A stretch of DNA of 17,332 nt from positions 1 through 17,332 of the forward strand of contig JAQSXN010000009.1 in the NCBI GenBank assembly GCA_029256665.1, in the 5' to 3' direction. Source of the stretch: Paenibacillus sp. (GTDB taxonomy: Bacteria > Bacillota > Bacilli > Paenibacillales > Paenibacillaceae). Shown piece by piece: positions 6,535 to 14,826 of this stretch (position 1 is its first letter; each line of letters begins with the position of its first letter). The notes below the pieces were generated by a model. The model ran no database searches. It had not been told where the DNA came from and was given only the letters and a program-made list of their open reading frames with translations. A program made the translations under genes and the position numbers.

Positions 6535-7599
6535 CTACTTCTTCACCGTCGTTAACCAATCGCGAATTTGTTTGATGCCGTTGCCGGGATCGAACGTCTT
6601 CATCTCCTCGGCGTATCGCTGACGGTCTCCATACAGCTCCATCGTCCGCTCCAGCAGCGAATCCGGCGTTAGCACTTCCTCCGGCAGCACTTCGGCATAA
6701 CCCAGCTTGCGGAACGACTCGGCGTTCAGAATCTGATCCCCGCGGCTTTGGCCTCTAGTTAACGGGATCAACAGCATAGGCTTGCGGAGCGCAAGAAACT
6801 CGAAGATCGAGTTGGATCCCGCGCGCGAGATGACGATATCCGCCGAGGCCAGCAGATGCGGCAGCTCGTCGCTGACATATTCGAATTGCCTGTAGTTGCC
6901 CGACTCCAGCTTGGGCTCCACGCCGCCTTTGCCGCACAGATGAATGATCTGGAAGCGGCTCGTCAGAGGCGACAGCTGCTTGCGCACCGCTTCGTTAATG
7001 CGGCGGGCGCCCAGGCTGCCGCCCATAATAAGCAGCACCGGCTTGTCGCGGCGGAAGCCGCATAGCTCGCGCCCCCGCTCCGCCTTCCCTTGCAGCAGCT
7101 CGTCTCGAATGACGGGACCGATATATCGGCTCTTGCCCGGCGAGATATGCTTCGACGTCTCCGGGAACGTCGTGCAGATGCCCGTTGCGAATGGCGCCGC
7201 GATCTTGTTCGCCAGCCCCGGCGTCAGGTCGGATTCGTGGATCAGCACCGGCACGCGGTTCAGCCAAGCGCCGATCACGACCGGCACGGATACGAATCCT
7301 CCTTTGGAGAACACGACGTTCGGCTTCTGCTTGCGGATGATGCGGTAGGCCTGCAGCAATCCCCCCACGACCTTAAAGGGATCCTTGACGTTGTTCCAAT
7401 CCAGATATCTGCGGAGCTTGCCCGTCGCGATCGGCCAATATTTCACCTCGGGCAGCTCTTCGATTAATTTGCGTTCGATGCCGGAGACCGATCCGATGTA
7501 TTCGATCTCCCAGCCTTCCTTGCGGAAGTACGGGATCAGCGCGAGATTCGCGGTAACATGCCCCGCCGAACCGCCGCCCGTAAACATAATTTTCGTCAT
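6535..7599 (-). CDS. murG: MurG-like UDP-GlcNAc:lipid I GlcNAc transferase (second-type paralogue)
   Basis: The product is 354 residues, the usual MurG length, with a GT-B fold. GGGSAGH at 8-14 is the N-terminal glycine-rich loop. [12 protein letters not shown] (97-108) and [13 protein letters not shown] (121-133) match the MurG acceptor-side motifs. [12 protein letters not shown] (257-268) and RGDQILNA (286-293) form the UDP-GlcNAc site. MurG makes lipid II at the inner membrane face. The [11 protein letters not shown] form is that of the additional MurG type in some Bacillales, and the gene is not next to other mur or division genes, so it is probably a paralogue rather than the main enzyme. 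GGAGG precedes both a GTG at 7602 and the ATG at 7599; either start is possible. A TATAAT box lies upstream and the gene appears monocistronic. Confidence 0.88.
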   Translation of the reverse strand: MTKIMFTGGGSAGHVTANLALIPYFRKEGWEIEYIGSVSGIERKLIEELPEVKYWPIATGKLRRYLDWNNVKDPFKVVGGLLQAYRIIRKQKPNVVFSKGGFVSVPVVIGAWLNRVPVLIHESDLTPGLANKIAAPFATGICTTFPETSKHISPGKSRYIGPVIRDELLQGKAERGRELCGFRRDKPVLLIMGGSLGARRINEAVRKQLSPLTSRFQIIHLCGKGGVEPKLESGNYRQFEYVSDELPHLLASADIVISRAGSNSIFEFLALRKPMLLIPLTRGQSRGDQILNAESFRKLGYAEVLPEEVLTPDSLLERTMELYGDRQRYAEEMKTFDPGNGIKQIRDWLTTVKK

Positions 7600-7628
7600 C
7601 ACCGTTACCCTCCATTCACGCTCATTTC

Positions 7629-7634
7629 ATTATA
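7629..7634 (-). promoter_or_regulatory. -10 box of the murG-like gene
   Basis: A perfect TATAAT on the minus strand lies 29 bp before the ATG at 7599, just downstream of the preceding gene's terminator. A good -35 at 16-18 bp is not seen, so the promoter may be weak or need a helper. Confidence 0.45.
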
Positions 7635-7660
7635 CTTTCACGATGAAAAAATAGCACGAT

Positions 7661-7693
7661 CAAAACAAAACCTCCCGATGGTTTCGGGAGGTT
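7661..7693 (-). terminator. Rho-independent terminator of the FAD oxidoreductase gene
   Basis: On the minus strand a perfect 10-bp stem AACCTCCCGA/TCGGGAGGTT (7693-7684 with 7678-7669, loop of 5) is followed by TTTTGTTTTG. It lies 57 bp past the stop codon. Confidence 0.85.
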
Positions 7694-7749
7694 GGATCAG
7701 CGTTATGCGAAATCCACGACTTGATCGCTCGCTGCTTTGCCGGATAACG

Positions 7750-9669
7750 TTATTTCGTGGACAAGGCGTCCACGACATCCTTGATCAGCATGTAGACGTC
7801 GCCGTTGGTCAGCTTCGAACGATTTTTAATGATGTCCAACGTTTCCGTCCGCACGTAACCTTGAGCCATCATTACGTCAAGCGCCTTGGCCGGCACGGCC
7901 TCGCCTTCCACAGCCGTCAGTAGCGAATAAGCGGCCTGCTCCAGCGTCAACGGCATCTTGGATGCTTGATCCTCAGGAATGTCCTGGATGGACGGCTCCG
8001 CCGAATGCGCGAACACTTCGGGATACGTTTTTGACGCGCCGGACAGATTATAAAAAAGACGTTTCGGATTGGACTCGACGTCCAAGCCGAAGTCGACGCC
8101 ATAGCCGGCTTGTGAAATGCCCATCATGACGGCCAGCTTCATGCCTTCATAAGCGGGGTGGCTCATGAAGGGATACGGTTCCAGCTTCGGAGGCGTCAGA
8201 TCCATGCCTTGCTCCGTCAATCGTTCCTTCAGCGAATCGATCAGCGGTTGATTCGCCGACAGCTCGCGCAGCGTGATGCCTTCTTCTTGCGCCAGTTTAA
8301 CCGCGGCGCCAGCGGCTTGCGCCGTCGCCATTCCCAAAGGCACGACGCGCGCGCTGCCATGCGGCAGCGAGTCGAAGCTAGCCGCGCGGCCTACAACCAG
8401 CAGGCCGTCGATCTCCTTCGGCACGAGCATACGGAACGGCACGCCGTAGAACTCCGGCGTCATCAATACGGCGCCGCGGTCCGTAGGCGCGGACGAAGTG
8501 CTCTGAATATCCACCGGATAAGAGCCGAATGCGATATCGTCGGGATGCGTCTGCTGCTCCAGCAGATCCGCCATCGTAAGCCTGTATTCGCCGATGAAGT
8601 GGCGAGTCTCCCTCACGTAAAGCTCCGGCGCCAACCCTCCAAGCTCGATCGGCTCAAGCTCTGGGTACAACGACTTCAAATACTCCAACATGAGCGGAAT
8701 TTCCTTGCGCGCGATTTCGTAAGCTTCCTCGACGGAAGCCGGATCGAACGGGTCAATGTCGAAAATCTGCACCGCGTTAATAAACGCGGTATCATTAACG
8801 GAACGACCAATGTTGAGGCCACGCGAGCGAATACGCTCCGGATTCGTGGAAGGGTATTCCCACATTTCCTTGAAGCCCCAAACGCTCTCGTTATTCGCTC
8901 CCGTTCCGTCGTCATCGTCATTATTCTGACGTTTGCTGATAGCATCCCATACTTCCGGGGTAACATTAACAAGCTCATATACCGGCGTAACCGCCATCAG
9001 CAGCTTGTCGTCGCCGATATCCTCCCGGCCGAACGTGAACGGCGCGCCGGCGGCTGCCGCTATATCGCCATCCTGCGTCGCGTCGATGACCGCCCCTGCC
9101 GTTACTTCCAGCACGGTGCCGTCCGCTGCCGTCAGCTTTACGCCCGACACGGTCTTCGCGCCGCTGGCTTCGGTAACGACGGGCTCCATGCTCTTCATGC
9201 CGAGGCGCACCTCGATATTATCTTCCGCCTCTACTAATTCATGGAAGGCGTTGGTCGCCGTCACGATGGCGAAGGAATCGCCTTCGACGCGGTCGAACCA
9301 TTCTTTGAATATGCCTTTGTTATAATAATCGACGCCGTCCGGCGCCCGATTCATGTCCAGACTGTTAAGCCAGCCCAACGTGAACAGTCCGCCCAATATT
9401 TCGCGGTTTCTCCCGTCTACCAGCAGCGTCTTGAGGCCGTTGCGCGCCGAAGATACGGCCGCCGCTACGCCTTCCGGATCGGTGCCTACGACCACTACGT
9501 CATAGTGCTCCTTCACTTCTTCGATCGGAATCTGCGGAATGTCTATTACTTCCGTTGGCGGCGCGGTATCCTTGTTGTCGTCCTGCAATTTTCCTACATA
9601 AAATAAACCAGAGATAATAATCAGCAATAGTCCGAAAGTCAACAGTATAATCGTCTTACGATTCTTCAT
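7750..9669 (-). CDS. Membrane-anchored FAD-dependent oxidoreductase (FAD_oxidored type)
   Basis: The product is about 639 residues from the ATG at 9669. Residues 1-5 are basic and 6-25 are strongly hydrophobic, so it is probably anchored by an N-terminal segment or exported, with a linker rich in Pro and acidic residues to about 55. VVVVGTDPEGVAAAVSSARNG from 58 is the FAD-binding strand-loop-helix, but the loop reads GTDPEG in place of GxGxxG. GAVIDATQDGDIAAAAGAPF and a late GLLVVGRAASFD are typical of this flavoprotein group. The final 60 residues (LTLEQAAYSLL and following) look like a helical repeat, perhaps SLH-like. The substrate is unknown. A GTG at 9687 is an alternative start but its ribosome site is too close. 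It has its own promoter and terminator. Confidence 0.82.
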   Translation of the reverse strand: MKNRKTIILLTFGLLLIIISGLFYVGKLQDDNKDTAPPTEVIDIPQIPIEEVKEHYDVVVVGTDPEGVAAAVSSARNGLKTLLVDGRNREILGGLFTLGWLNSLDMNRAPDGVDYYNKGIFKEWFDRVEGDSFAIVTATNAFHELVEAEDNIEVRLGMKSMEPVVTEASGAKTVSGVKLTAADGTVLEVTAGAVIDATQDGDIAAAAGAPFTFGREDIGDDKLLMAVTPVYELVNVTPEVWDAISKRQNNDDDDGTGANNESVWGFKEMWEYPSTNPERIRSRGLNIGRSVNDTAFINAVQIFDIDPFDPASVEEAYEIARKEIPLMLEYLKSLYPELEPIELGGLAPELYVRETRHFIGEYRLTMADLLEQQTHPDDIAFGSYPVDIQSTSSAPTDRGAVLMTPEFYGVPFRMLVPKEIDGLLVVGRAASFDSLPHGSARVVPLGMATAQAAGAAVKLAQEEGITLRELSANQPLIDSLKERLTEQGMDLTPPKLEPYPFMSHPAYEGMKLAVMMGISQAGYGVDFGLDVESNPKRLFYNLSGASKTYPEVFAHSAEPSIQDIPEDQASKMPLTLEQAAYSLLTAVEGEAVPAKALDVMMAQGYVRTETLDIIKNRSKLTNGDVYMLIKDVVDALSTK

Positions 9670-9709
9670 GCCTTCTCTTGTACACACCCTTCCTCTATCT
9701 ATCCCAACT

Positions 9710-9739
9710 ATTATAGTCTATCTAACTATCGGGATACAA
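9710..9739 (-). promoter_or_regulatory. Promoter of the FAD oxidoreductase gene
   Basis: Minus strand: TTGTAT (9739-9734), 18-bp spacer, perfect TATAAT (9715-9710), 40 bp before the ATG at 9669. Confidence 0.6.
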
Positions 9740-9818
9740 CGAATACGAGCGAGTTTCATAGAGTTGCCAAATATAACGGACGGACGATCGCGGTCGAATG
9801 CGGTATAGCATTATAATG

Positions 9819-9860
9819 AAAAAACCTCCGAAGCAGCGTCGCCGCTCATTCGGAGGTTTT
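9819..9860 (-). terminator. Rho-independent terminator of prfC
   Basis: On the minus strand AAAACCTCCGAA (9860-9849) pairs perfectly with TTCGGAGGTTTT (9832-9821) across a 16-base loop, with the T-run extending through 9819. It lies 13 bp past the prfC stop codon. Confidence 0.85.
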
Positions 9861-9872
9861 CGTTTAGTCGTT

Positions 9873-11459
9873 TTATGGAGCCGTCTCCAGAAACTTGGAG
9901 GTCGGATTTTTGTCGATGGCGGTGCGCATGGCGTATTCGTTCTCGAACAGCGCGACGTAATTGCCCTTCTTATCCTTGACAAGCGTCGAGTTAATGCGGA
10001 ACTTGGAAGGGTCGATCTTCTCGTCCACGATCCATCTCGCGAATTGGAAGGTCATGCGGTGAAGCTGGATATCGACGCCGTATTCGGCCTTCATGCGATG
10101 CTCGAACACCTCGAATTGCAGGTGGCCGACTACGCCGAGTATCGTTTCGTCGAAGTTGCCCGTCGAATAAAACACTTGAATCGTGCCTTCTTCGGTCAGT
10201 TGATCCAGCCCTTTCTGATATTGCTTATGTTTAAGGGCGTTCTTGACGGTTACCTTGGCGAAAATCTCCGGCGAGAACGTCGGCAGCTCGTCGAATTCCA
10301 CTTCCATGCCTTGCGATAGAGAGTCGCCGATCCGGAAGATGCCGGGATCAAACAATCCGACGATATCTCCGGGATACGCCATCTGGACGATGTCGCGGTC
10401 TTGGGCCAGAAATTGCTGCGGTTGCGACAGCTTGATTTCCTTTTTGTTGCGTACGTGCTTGACGGTCATTCCCCGCTCGAACCGTCCGGAGCAAATCCGG
10501 AGGAAAGCGATACGGTCCCGATGCGCCGGGTTCATGTTGGCCTGAATCTTGAACACATAGCCGCTGAACTTCTCGTCCGTCGGCTCGATGGTCCCCGTCG
10601 TGGTATTGCGCGGCGTCGGCTTAGGCGCGAGCTGCAGAAAGTTCTCGAGAAACGTCTGCACGCCGAAATTGTTAACGGCGCTTCCGAAGAAGATCGGCGT
10701 CAGCTCGCCGGCGCGCACCTTGTCGTAGTCGAACGGGTCGCCTGCGACGTCAAGCAGCTCCAGATCGCCGATGAGCTGATCCGTCAAATAATCGCCGGCC
10801 ATCTCGCGAATGATCGCATCGTTGTAATCGTCCACCTTGCGAACCTCGATCGTGGAGTGGTCGTTGCCTTGGAACAGCTCCACCTGCGTCTTCATCCGAT
10901 CGTAGACGCCGCATAGCTCGCGCCCCATGCCGATCGGCCAGTTCATCGGGACGGAACGGATGCCTAGCACCTGCTCCAGCTCTTCCATAAGCTCGAACGG
11001 GCTCTTGCCTTCGCGATCCAGTTTGTTAATGAAGGTGAAGATGGGGATGCCCCGTTTGCGGCATACTTGGAACAGCTTAACCGTCTGCGCCTCGACGCCC
11101 TTCGCGACGTCGATCAGCATGACCGCGCAATCCGCCGCCGTAAGCGTCCGGTACGTATCCTCGGAGAAGTCTTGGTGGCCCGGCGTATCCAGAATGTTGA
11201 CGCGATGCCCGAGATAATCGAATTGCATGACGGAGGAGGTAACGGATATGCCGCGCTGCTTCTCGATCTCCATCCAGTCCGAGGTCGCATGCCTGCTCGC
11301 CTTACGGGCCTTGACGGACCCGGCCTCCCTGATGGCCCCGCCGAACAGGAGCAGCTTCTCCGTCAAGGTCGTCTTGCCGGCATCCGGGTGGGAGATAATC
11401 GCGAACGTCCGCCTTTTTTCCACTTCCTGTTTGATTTCGTTCGTTAATGATGGATTCAT
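9873..11459 (-). CDS. prfC: Peptide chain release factor 3 (RF3)
   Basis: The product is 528 residues, the standard RF3 length. It is a translational GTPase that recycles RF1 and RF2 from the ribosome after termination. The GTP-binding motifs are complete: HPDAGKTT at 24-31 (P-loop), RGISV at 69-73 (switch I), DTPGHQDF at 91-98 (switch II) and NKLD at 145-148. ARKASRHATSDWMEIEKQRG just before switch I distinguishes RF3 from EF-G and other relatives. The C-terminal part, with FEVFEHRMKAEYGVDIQLH, matches RF3 domain III. An AGGGAAGG site precedes the ATG. The gene is followed closely by a strong terminator, and upstream it is separated from zwf by 120 bp with a large hairpin, so it is probably transcribed alone. 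I could not find a clear promoter. Confidence 0.96.
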   Translation of the reverse strand: MNPSLTNEIKQEVEKRRTFAIISHPDAGKTTLTEKLLLFGGAIREAGSVKARKASRHATSDWMEIEKQRGISVTSSVMQFDYLGHRVNILDTPGHQDFSEDTYRTLTAADCAVMLIDVAKGVEAQTVKLFQVCRKRGIPIFTFINKLDREGKSPFELMEELEQVLGIRSVPMNWPIGMGRELCGVYDRMKTQVELFQGNDHSTIEVRKVDDYNDAIIREMAGDYLTDQLIGDLELLDVAGDPFDYDKVRAGELTPIFFGSAVNNFGVQTFLENFLQLAPKPTPRNTTTGTIEPTDEKFSGYVFKIQANMNPAHRDRIAFLRICSGRFERGMTVKHVRNKKEIKLSQPQQFLAQDRDIVQMAYPGDIVGLFDPGIFRIGDSLSQGMEVEFDELPTFSPEIFAKVTVKNALKHKQYQKGLDQLTEEGTIQVFYSTGNFDETILGVVGHLQFEVFEHRMKAEYGVDIQLHRMTFQFARWIVDEKIDPSKFRINSTLVKDKKGNYVALFENEYAMRTAIDKNPTSKFLETAP

Positions 11460-11507
11460 GCTTGCCTTCCCTTCACGAGCGTATCGCCGTTTATCGTTCT
11501 ACAAATG

Positions 11508-11550
11508 ATTAGTCATTCCGAAGCCGTTTGAGCGGCCCGAAATGACTAAT
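11508..11550. terminator. Large hairpin between zwf and prfC, probable zwf terminator
   Basis: ATTAGTCATT (11508-11517) and AATGACTAAT (11541-11550) are perfect inverted arms. Inside them CG/CG and GCCG/CGGC continue the stem with small bulges around TTTGAG. No real T-run follows on the minus strand (only CATTTGTAG), so termination is less sure than the structure. It lies 49 bp upstream of the prfC ATG and could act in that leader instead. Confidence 0.45.
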
Positions 11551-11579
11551 GTCGTTAATCCTATTCGTTATTCTTATGC

Positions 11580-13145
11580 CTACTTCTCTTTGTTCGTGAT
11601 CCAGATTACGTTATCCTCGTCTTGTCCGTTCACCGGCCACCAATGATGGCCTTGCTCAGCGAGCAGGCCGTTCGCTTTGTCCGGCCCCCACGAACCTGCC
11701 GGATAATGCTCCAGATCGGAGGCATCCTCTCGCCACGCCTGCGCGATGCGGTCGACGAATGCCCAAGCATGCGACACTTCGTCCCACCGCGTAAAGTAAG
11801 TGGAGTCGCCGCGCGCCGCGTCGTGGATCAGTCTTTCGTAAGCTTCCGGCGTGTTGATTCCGACCATGCAGCTTTGGCAAAATTCCATGGATACCGGCTG
11901 GACGTCGTTGTCCGCGCCCGGTTTCTTGGCGTTGATCTTGATGTAGATGCCCTCCATGGGATTCACCCGTATGACGAGCAAATTAGGCGACAGCTCGTGC
12001 TTCTGCGCGAACAAGACGTTCTGCGGCATCGCCTTAAATTCCACGACGACTTCCGTCGTCTTGACCGGAAGACGTTTGCCCGTGCGGATATAGAACGGCA
12101 CGCCCGCAAAGCGGAAGTTATCGACGAATACTTTGGCGGCAAAATACGTTTCCGTAACGGATTGTTCGCCAACCGATTCCTCCTCGCGGTAGCCCGGCAG
12201 CTCCTTGCCGCCGAGCTTGCCCGCCGAATATTGGCCGCGCACGACATGACTCCGCACTTCCTCGCTCGTCTTGTATCCGCGAAGCGAACGAAGCACCTTG
12301 ACCTTCTCGTCGCGGATATCTTCGCCGTGCAGACGGCTGGGAGGCTCCATGGCGATCATCGTCAGCATTTGAAGCATGTGGTTCTGCCCCATGTCGCGAA
12401 GCGCGCCGGACTTATCGTAGTAGCCCCCGCGTTCTTCGACGCCGACCGTCTCGGATAACGTAATCTGCACGTTGGCGATATGGTTATTGTTCCAGAGCGG
12501 CTCGAAAAACGCGTTGGCGAAACGGATGACCTGAATGTTCTGGACCATTTCCTTGCCCAAGTAGTGGTCGATCCGGAAGATCTCCTCTTCCTTGAACACT
12601 TGACCCAGTTGTTCGTTAAGCTTCTGCGCGGACGGCAGATCGTAGCCGAACGGCTTCTCGATGACGAGACGATTCCAGCCTGCCGACTCCAGCATGCCTC
12701 CGTCCCGCAGATTAAACGAAACCGGACCGAAGAGCGAAGGCGCCAGCGCCAGATAGAACAGGCGGTTGCCGGGAATGTCGAATTTCTTGTCGAGCTCCGT
12801 GGACAACGCGGCCAGCTCGCGGAATCCGGCGACGTCGTTAATATCCAAGGACATGTAGACGAAGTGCTCCGCGAAGCGGCTCCAGAGCTCTGCGTCATCC
12901 GCCTTATAACGGCAGAATTCGTTGATGGATTCGTACAGGTCGGAACGGAATTGCTCGTCCGTGCGCGCCCTGCGGGCGAGCCCTACGACCGCGAACCGTT
13001 CGGACAGCTTTCCTTCTTTATATAAACTGAACAATGCCGGGAACAGCTTGCGTCTGGCAAGGTCGCCTGTAGCCCCGAACAGATAGTAGACCGCGCCTTC
13101 AGAGGACACCGTGTCGTTAGCAGGATTGTAAGTCATACGCCTCAT
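11580..13145 (-). CDS. zwf: Glucose-6-phosphate 1-dehydrogenase
   Basis: The product is 521 residues, within the normal range for bacterial G6PD. It oxidises glucose-6-phosphate to 6-phosphogluconolactone with NADP, the entry to the oxidative pentose phosphate pathway, in the cytoplasm. GATGDLARRKLFPAL (24-38) is the NADP-binding fingerprint, EKPFG (163-167) is the conserved Lys-Pro motif, and RIDHYLGKE (191-199) holds the active-site Asp-His pair and the substrate Lys. The C-terminal stretch HAWAFVDRIAQAW and the YPAGSWGPDKA segment are typical of the family. AGGTAGAAAG precedes the ATG at 13145; another ATG three codons on has GAGG only three bases away and is less likely. No gnd or pgl gene is adjacent, so zwf appears solitary. 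Confidence 0.96.
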   Translation of the reverse strand: MRRMTYNPANDTVSSEGAVYYLFGATGDLARRKLFPALFSLYKEGKLSERFAVVGLARRARTDEQFRSDLYESINEFCRYKADDAELWSRFAEHFVYMSLDINDVAGFRELAALSTELDKKFDIPGNRLFYLALAPSLFGPVSFNLRDGGMLESAGWNRLVIEKPFGYDLPSAQKLNEQLGQVFKEEEIFRIDHYLGKEMVQNIQVIRFANAFFEPLWNNNHIANVQITLSETVGVEERGGYYDKSGALRDMGQNHMLQMLTMIAMEPPSRLHGEDIRDEKVKVLRSLRGYKTSEEVRSHVVRGQYSAGKLGGKELPGYREEESVGEQSVTETYFAAKVFVDNFRFAGVPFYIRTGKRLPVKTTEVVVEFKAMPQNVLFAQKHELSPNLLVIRVNPMEGIYIKINAKKPGADNDVQPVSMEFCQSCMVGINTPEAYERLIHDAARGDSTYFTRWDEVSHAWAFVDRIAQAWREDASDLEHYPAGSWGPDKANGLLAEQGHHWWPVNGQDEDNVIWITNKEK

Positions 13146-13161
13146 TCTTTCTACCTGAATT

Positions 13162-13190
13162 TTTATACGAATTACATGATATGTAGTGTA
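13162..13190 (-). promoter_or_regulatory. Weak candidate zwf promoter with a small palindrome in its spacer
   Basis: Minus strand: TACACT (13190-13185), 17-bp spacer, TATAAA (13167-13162), about 16 bp before the zwf ATG, which leaves a very short leader. The spacer contains the perfect inverted repeat TACAT-GAT-ATGTA (13173-13185). The -35 box is poor, so this is a tentative call. Confidence 0.25.
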
Positions 13191-13316
13191 GCATATTCAT
13201 CCTTAATTAGCCATTGAACAACTAATAAAATGTCGGATGAAAGCTATGTATTTTTTTGATCGAATAAAGACTTACGGGCCGCTCGCAAGGCTTGTCCGGA
13301 GAGGTCCCCGCGCCTG

Positions 13317-14174
13317 TCACCGCGCGGCTTCGGCCTTGCCGAACTCGCCCGTCAGCAGCGGGATTCCGATCGTCAGCTCCGTTCGTCCGTTCTCCGTATT
13401 GCGGTGCTCCGACAACTGGAGATTCGCGTACCGGTATTTGTCGAGCGGCTGCTCGGCCAGCAGCTTGTCGGTCGACAACGTAACGCTGCGCGTATCTCCA
13501 TCCTCGTATTGTTCCAAGACGCGCCCCATTGCTATCCGCGCCAGCTCGCTTCCCGCGCCCGGCATGCGGGAATAACCATGCGACTTGATCGTCGCTTTTG
13601 CTTCGGAAGTATGTTGCGCAAGCACCGCCGCGATCGTCTGCACGGCTTCTCGCAACTGCGCCCTGGATACGGCGCCGTCCTCGTTCTCCAACAAGACGAC
13701 GACCGCCGTCCCTTTCGCCGTGCGCTCCGTCTCGTGCAATGCCAATCGGCCGCCCCAATCCCCGGGGTACGATCCGGCTATCGACTTGCCCCCTTGCGAC
13801 ACTTGTTTATCCGTCGATTTCCCTTCGGCATCCGCGAACAACTCTCTTGATAAGCCGGTCAGACTTTGATCCCCGGTCAGGATGCCATCCCATCGCACGC
13901 TCCAATCGGCCTCCTCCGAACCGCCCGCGAGGAGCTGCTCGTTCCACTCCCATAGCTGATCCATGTCTTGCAGCAACGGCTTTGCGGAGAGCGGCTCGCT
14001 CTCAGGTCCGGACTTCTGCAACAGCGCGGCGGCAAGCAGCAACGCGACGAGCAGGATGGCCGCCGCGGCCATGCTGAATTTGCCGCGATGCGGGGAATGC
14101 CGCCTGCGTCTCGAGCTCGGATTCGCGGCAGAATTCCGCTCCAGATTCAACAACGAATTGCGGGGTATATACAT
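13317..14174 (-). CDS. ywmB: YwmB-family protein with N-terminal membrane segment
   Basis: The ATG at 14174 is preceded by GGAGGT seven bases away, so this start is preferred over an in-frame ATG at 14240. The product is about 285 residues. Residues 20-33 are rich in Arg and Lys and 34-52 are hydrophobic (MAAAAILLVALLLAAALLQ), so it is a single-pass or secreted protein facing outward. The body resembles Bacillus subtilis YwmB (DUF1779, TATA-box-like fold): WSVRWDGILTGDQSLTG early, and RYANLQLSEHR plus a C-terminal TELTIGIPLLTGEFG, which parallel YwmB's MNLQIALR and TVGTPIVTTEY. This rests on remembered similarity, not a search. The family's function is not known. It is divergent from a small plus-strand gene across 95 bp, where I see no clear promoter. 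Confidence 0.65.
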   Translation of the reverse strand: MYIPRNSLLNLERNSAANPSSRRRRHSPHRGKFSMAAAAILLVALLLAAALLQKSGPESEPLSAKPLLQDMDQLWEWNEQLLAGGSEEADWSVRWDGILTGDQSLTGLSRELFADAEGKSTDKQVSQGGKSIAGSYPGDWGGRLALHETERTAKGTAVVVLLENEDGAVSRAQLREAVQTIAAVLAQHTSEAKATIKSHGYSRMPGAGSELARIAMGRVLEQYEDGDTRSVTLSTDKLLAEQPLDKYRYANLQLSEHRNTENGRTELTIGIPLLTGEFGKAEAAR

Positions 14175-14269
14175 GGTATGACCTCCGTTCGTATAAGGGC
14201 TGACGGACACTTTCCCTCCCGCATGAATAGACTGAAGCATATTTACTGGAGGGAAAGGAAGGCGAAGTC

Positions 14270-14677
14270 ATGGAACGAATCTATCCGCTGAGCGACGATC
14301 ACTTGCAGCATATTATCGGCATGCCTGTTTGCGCGGTCATGAAGAATGGATTTAGATACGTCGGCATTGCGGAGAGCTGCAAGGGCGGCCGTCTCGAATT
14401 GAGCGATCCGGCATCTAGAGCATTTAGGTTCAGGTCTGGCCAACACAACGAACAAAATGCCACTTCTGAGCGAACGGTAAACAATGATAACAAGAAGAGT
14501 GTTCGCGGTAAGAAACAACACCGCCAAGCCAAAGCTTCATCCGCTTCCCAAGAAGCGGTCTCTACTAATTACGCAAGCAACGGCCATAATCCTGCCGCCA
14601 ATGCTAGATCCCATGCGGATTTCAATGGCAGCAAGCTAGATCTCGATGACATTTTTTTATTATTTTTGATCATTTGA
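14270..14677 (+). CDS. Small protein with Sm-like N-terminus and hydrophobic tail, unrecognised
   Basis: The product is 135 residues; AAGGAAGG lies seven bases before the ATG. Residues 14-45 (HIIGMPVCAVMKNGFRYVG and the next GG-R-L-E-L stretch) read like an Sm or Hfq-like small beta-barrel core, with a V-x-x-x-x-x-G-x-x-Y-x-G pattern. Residues 50-120 are polar and low in complexity, rich in Asn, Ser, Ala, Lys and Gln, and probably disordered. The last residues, LDLDDIFLLFLII, are an acidic-then-hydrophobic tail. I do not recognise the family. It is divergent from the ywmB-like gene and followed by an unrecognised gene on the same strand 149 bp on. The ribosome site and clean reading frame support it being real. 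Confidence 0.7.
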   Translation: MERIYPLSDDHLQHIIGMPVCAVMKNGFRYVGIAESCKGGRLELSDPASRAFRFRSGQHNEQNATSERTVNNDNKKSVRGKKQHRQAKASSASQEAVSTNYASNGHNPAANARSHADFNGSKLDLDDIFLLFLII

Positions 14678-14685
14678 TCGACAGG

Positions 14686-14746
14686 GAGAGTCTTAAATCG
14701 ACATAGTTGTTCCTTATATCGAACAATTTTCCTCGTTTCGACTCTC
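14686..14746 (+). other. Nested inverted repeats after the small gene
   Basis: GAGAGTC (14686-14692) pairs with GACTCTC (14740-14746). Inside, TTGTTC (14707-14712) pairs with GAACAA (14721-14726) and is followed by TTTT. The inner hairpin with its T-run could be a weak terminator for the 135-residue gene. Confidence 0.3.
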
Positions 14747-14826
14747 TCATTCGAGTCCATTCGTGTTCGTTATATAGTATGATTGAATTATGAATTTTTG
14801 TTCATATACGAAAGGAGGATGCCCGA

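Noticed and set aside
8158..9237. Plus-strand open frame (359 codons) opposite the FAD oxidoreductase gene
   Set aside because: Antisense shadow with Arg/His-rich low-information protein and no start signal.
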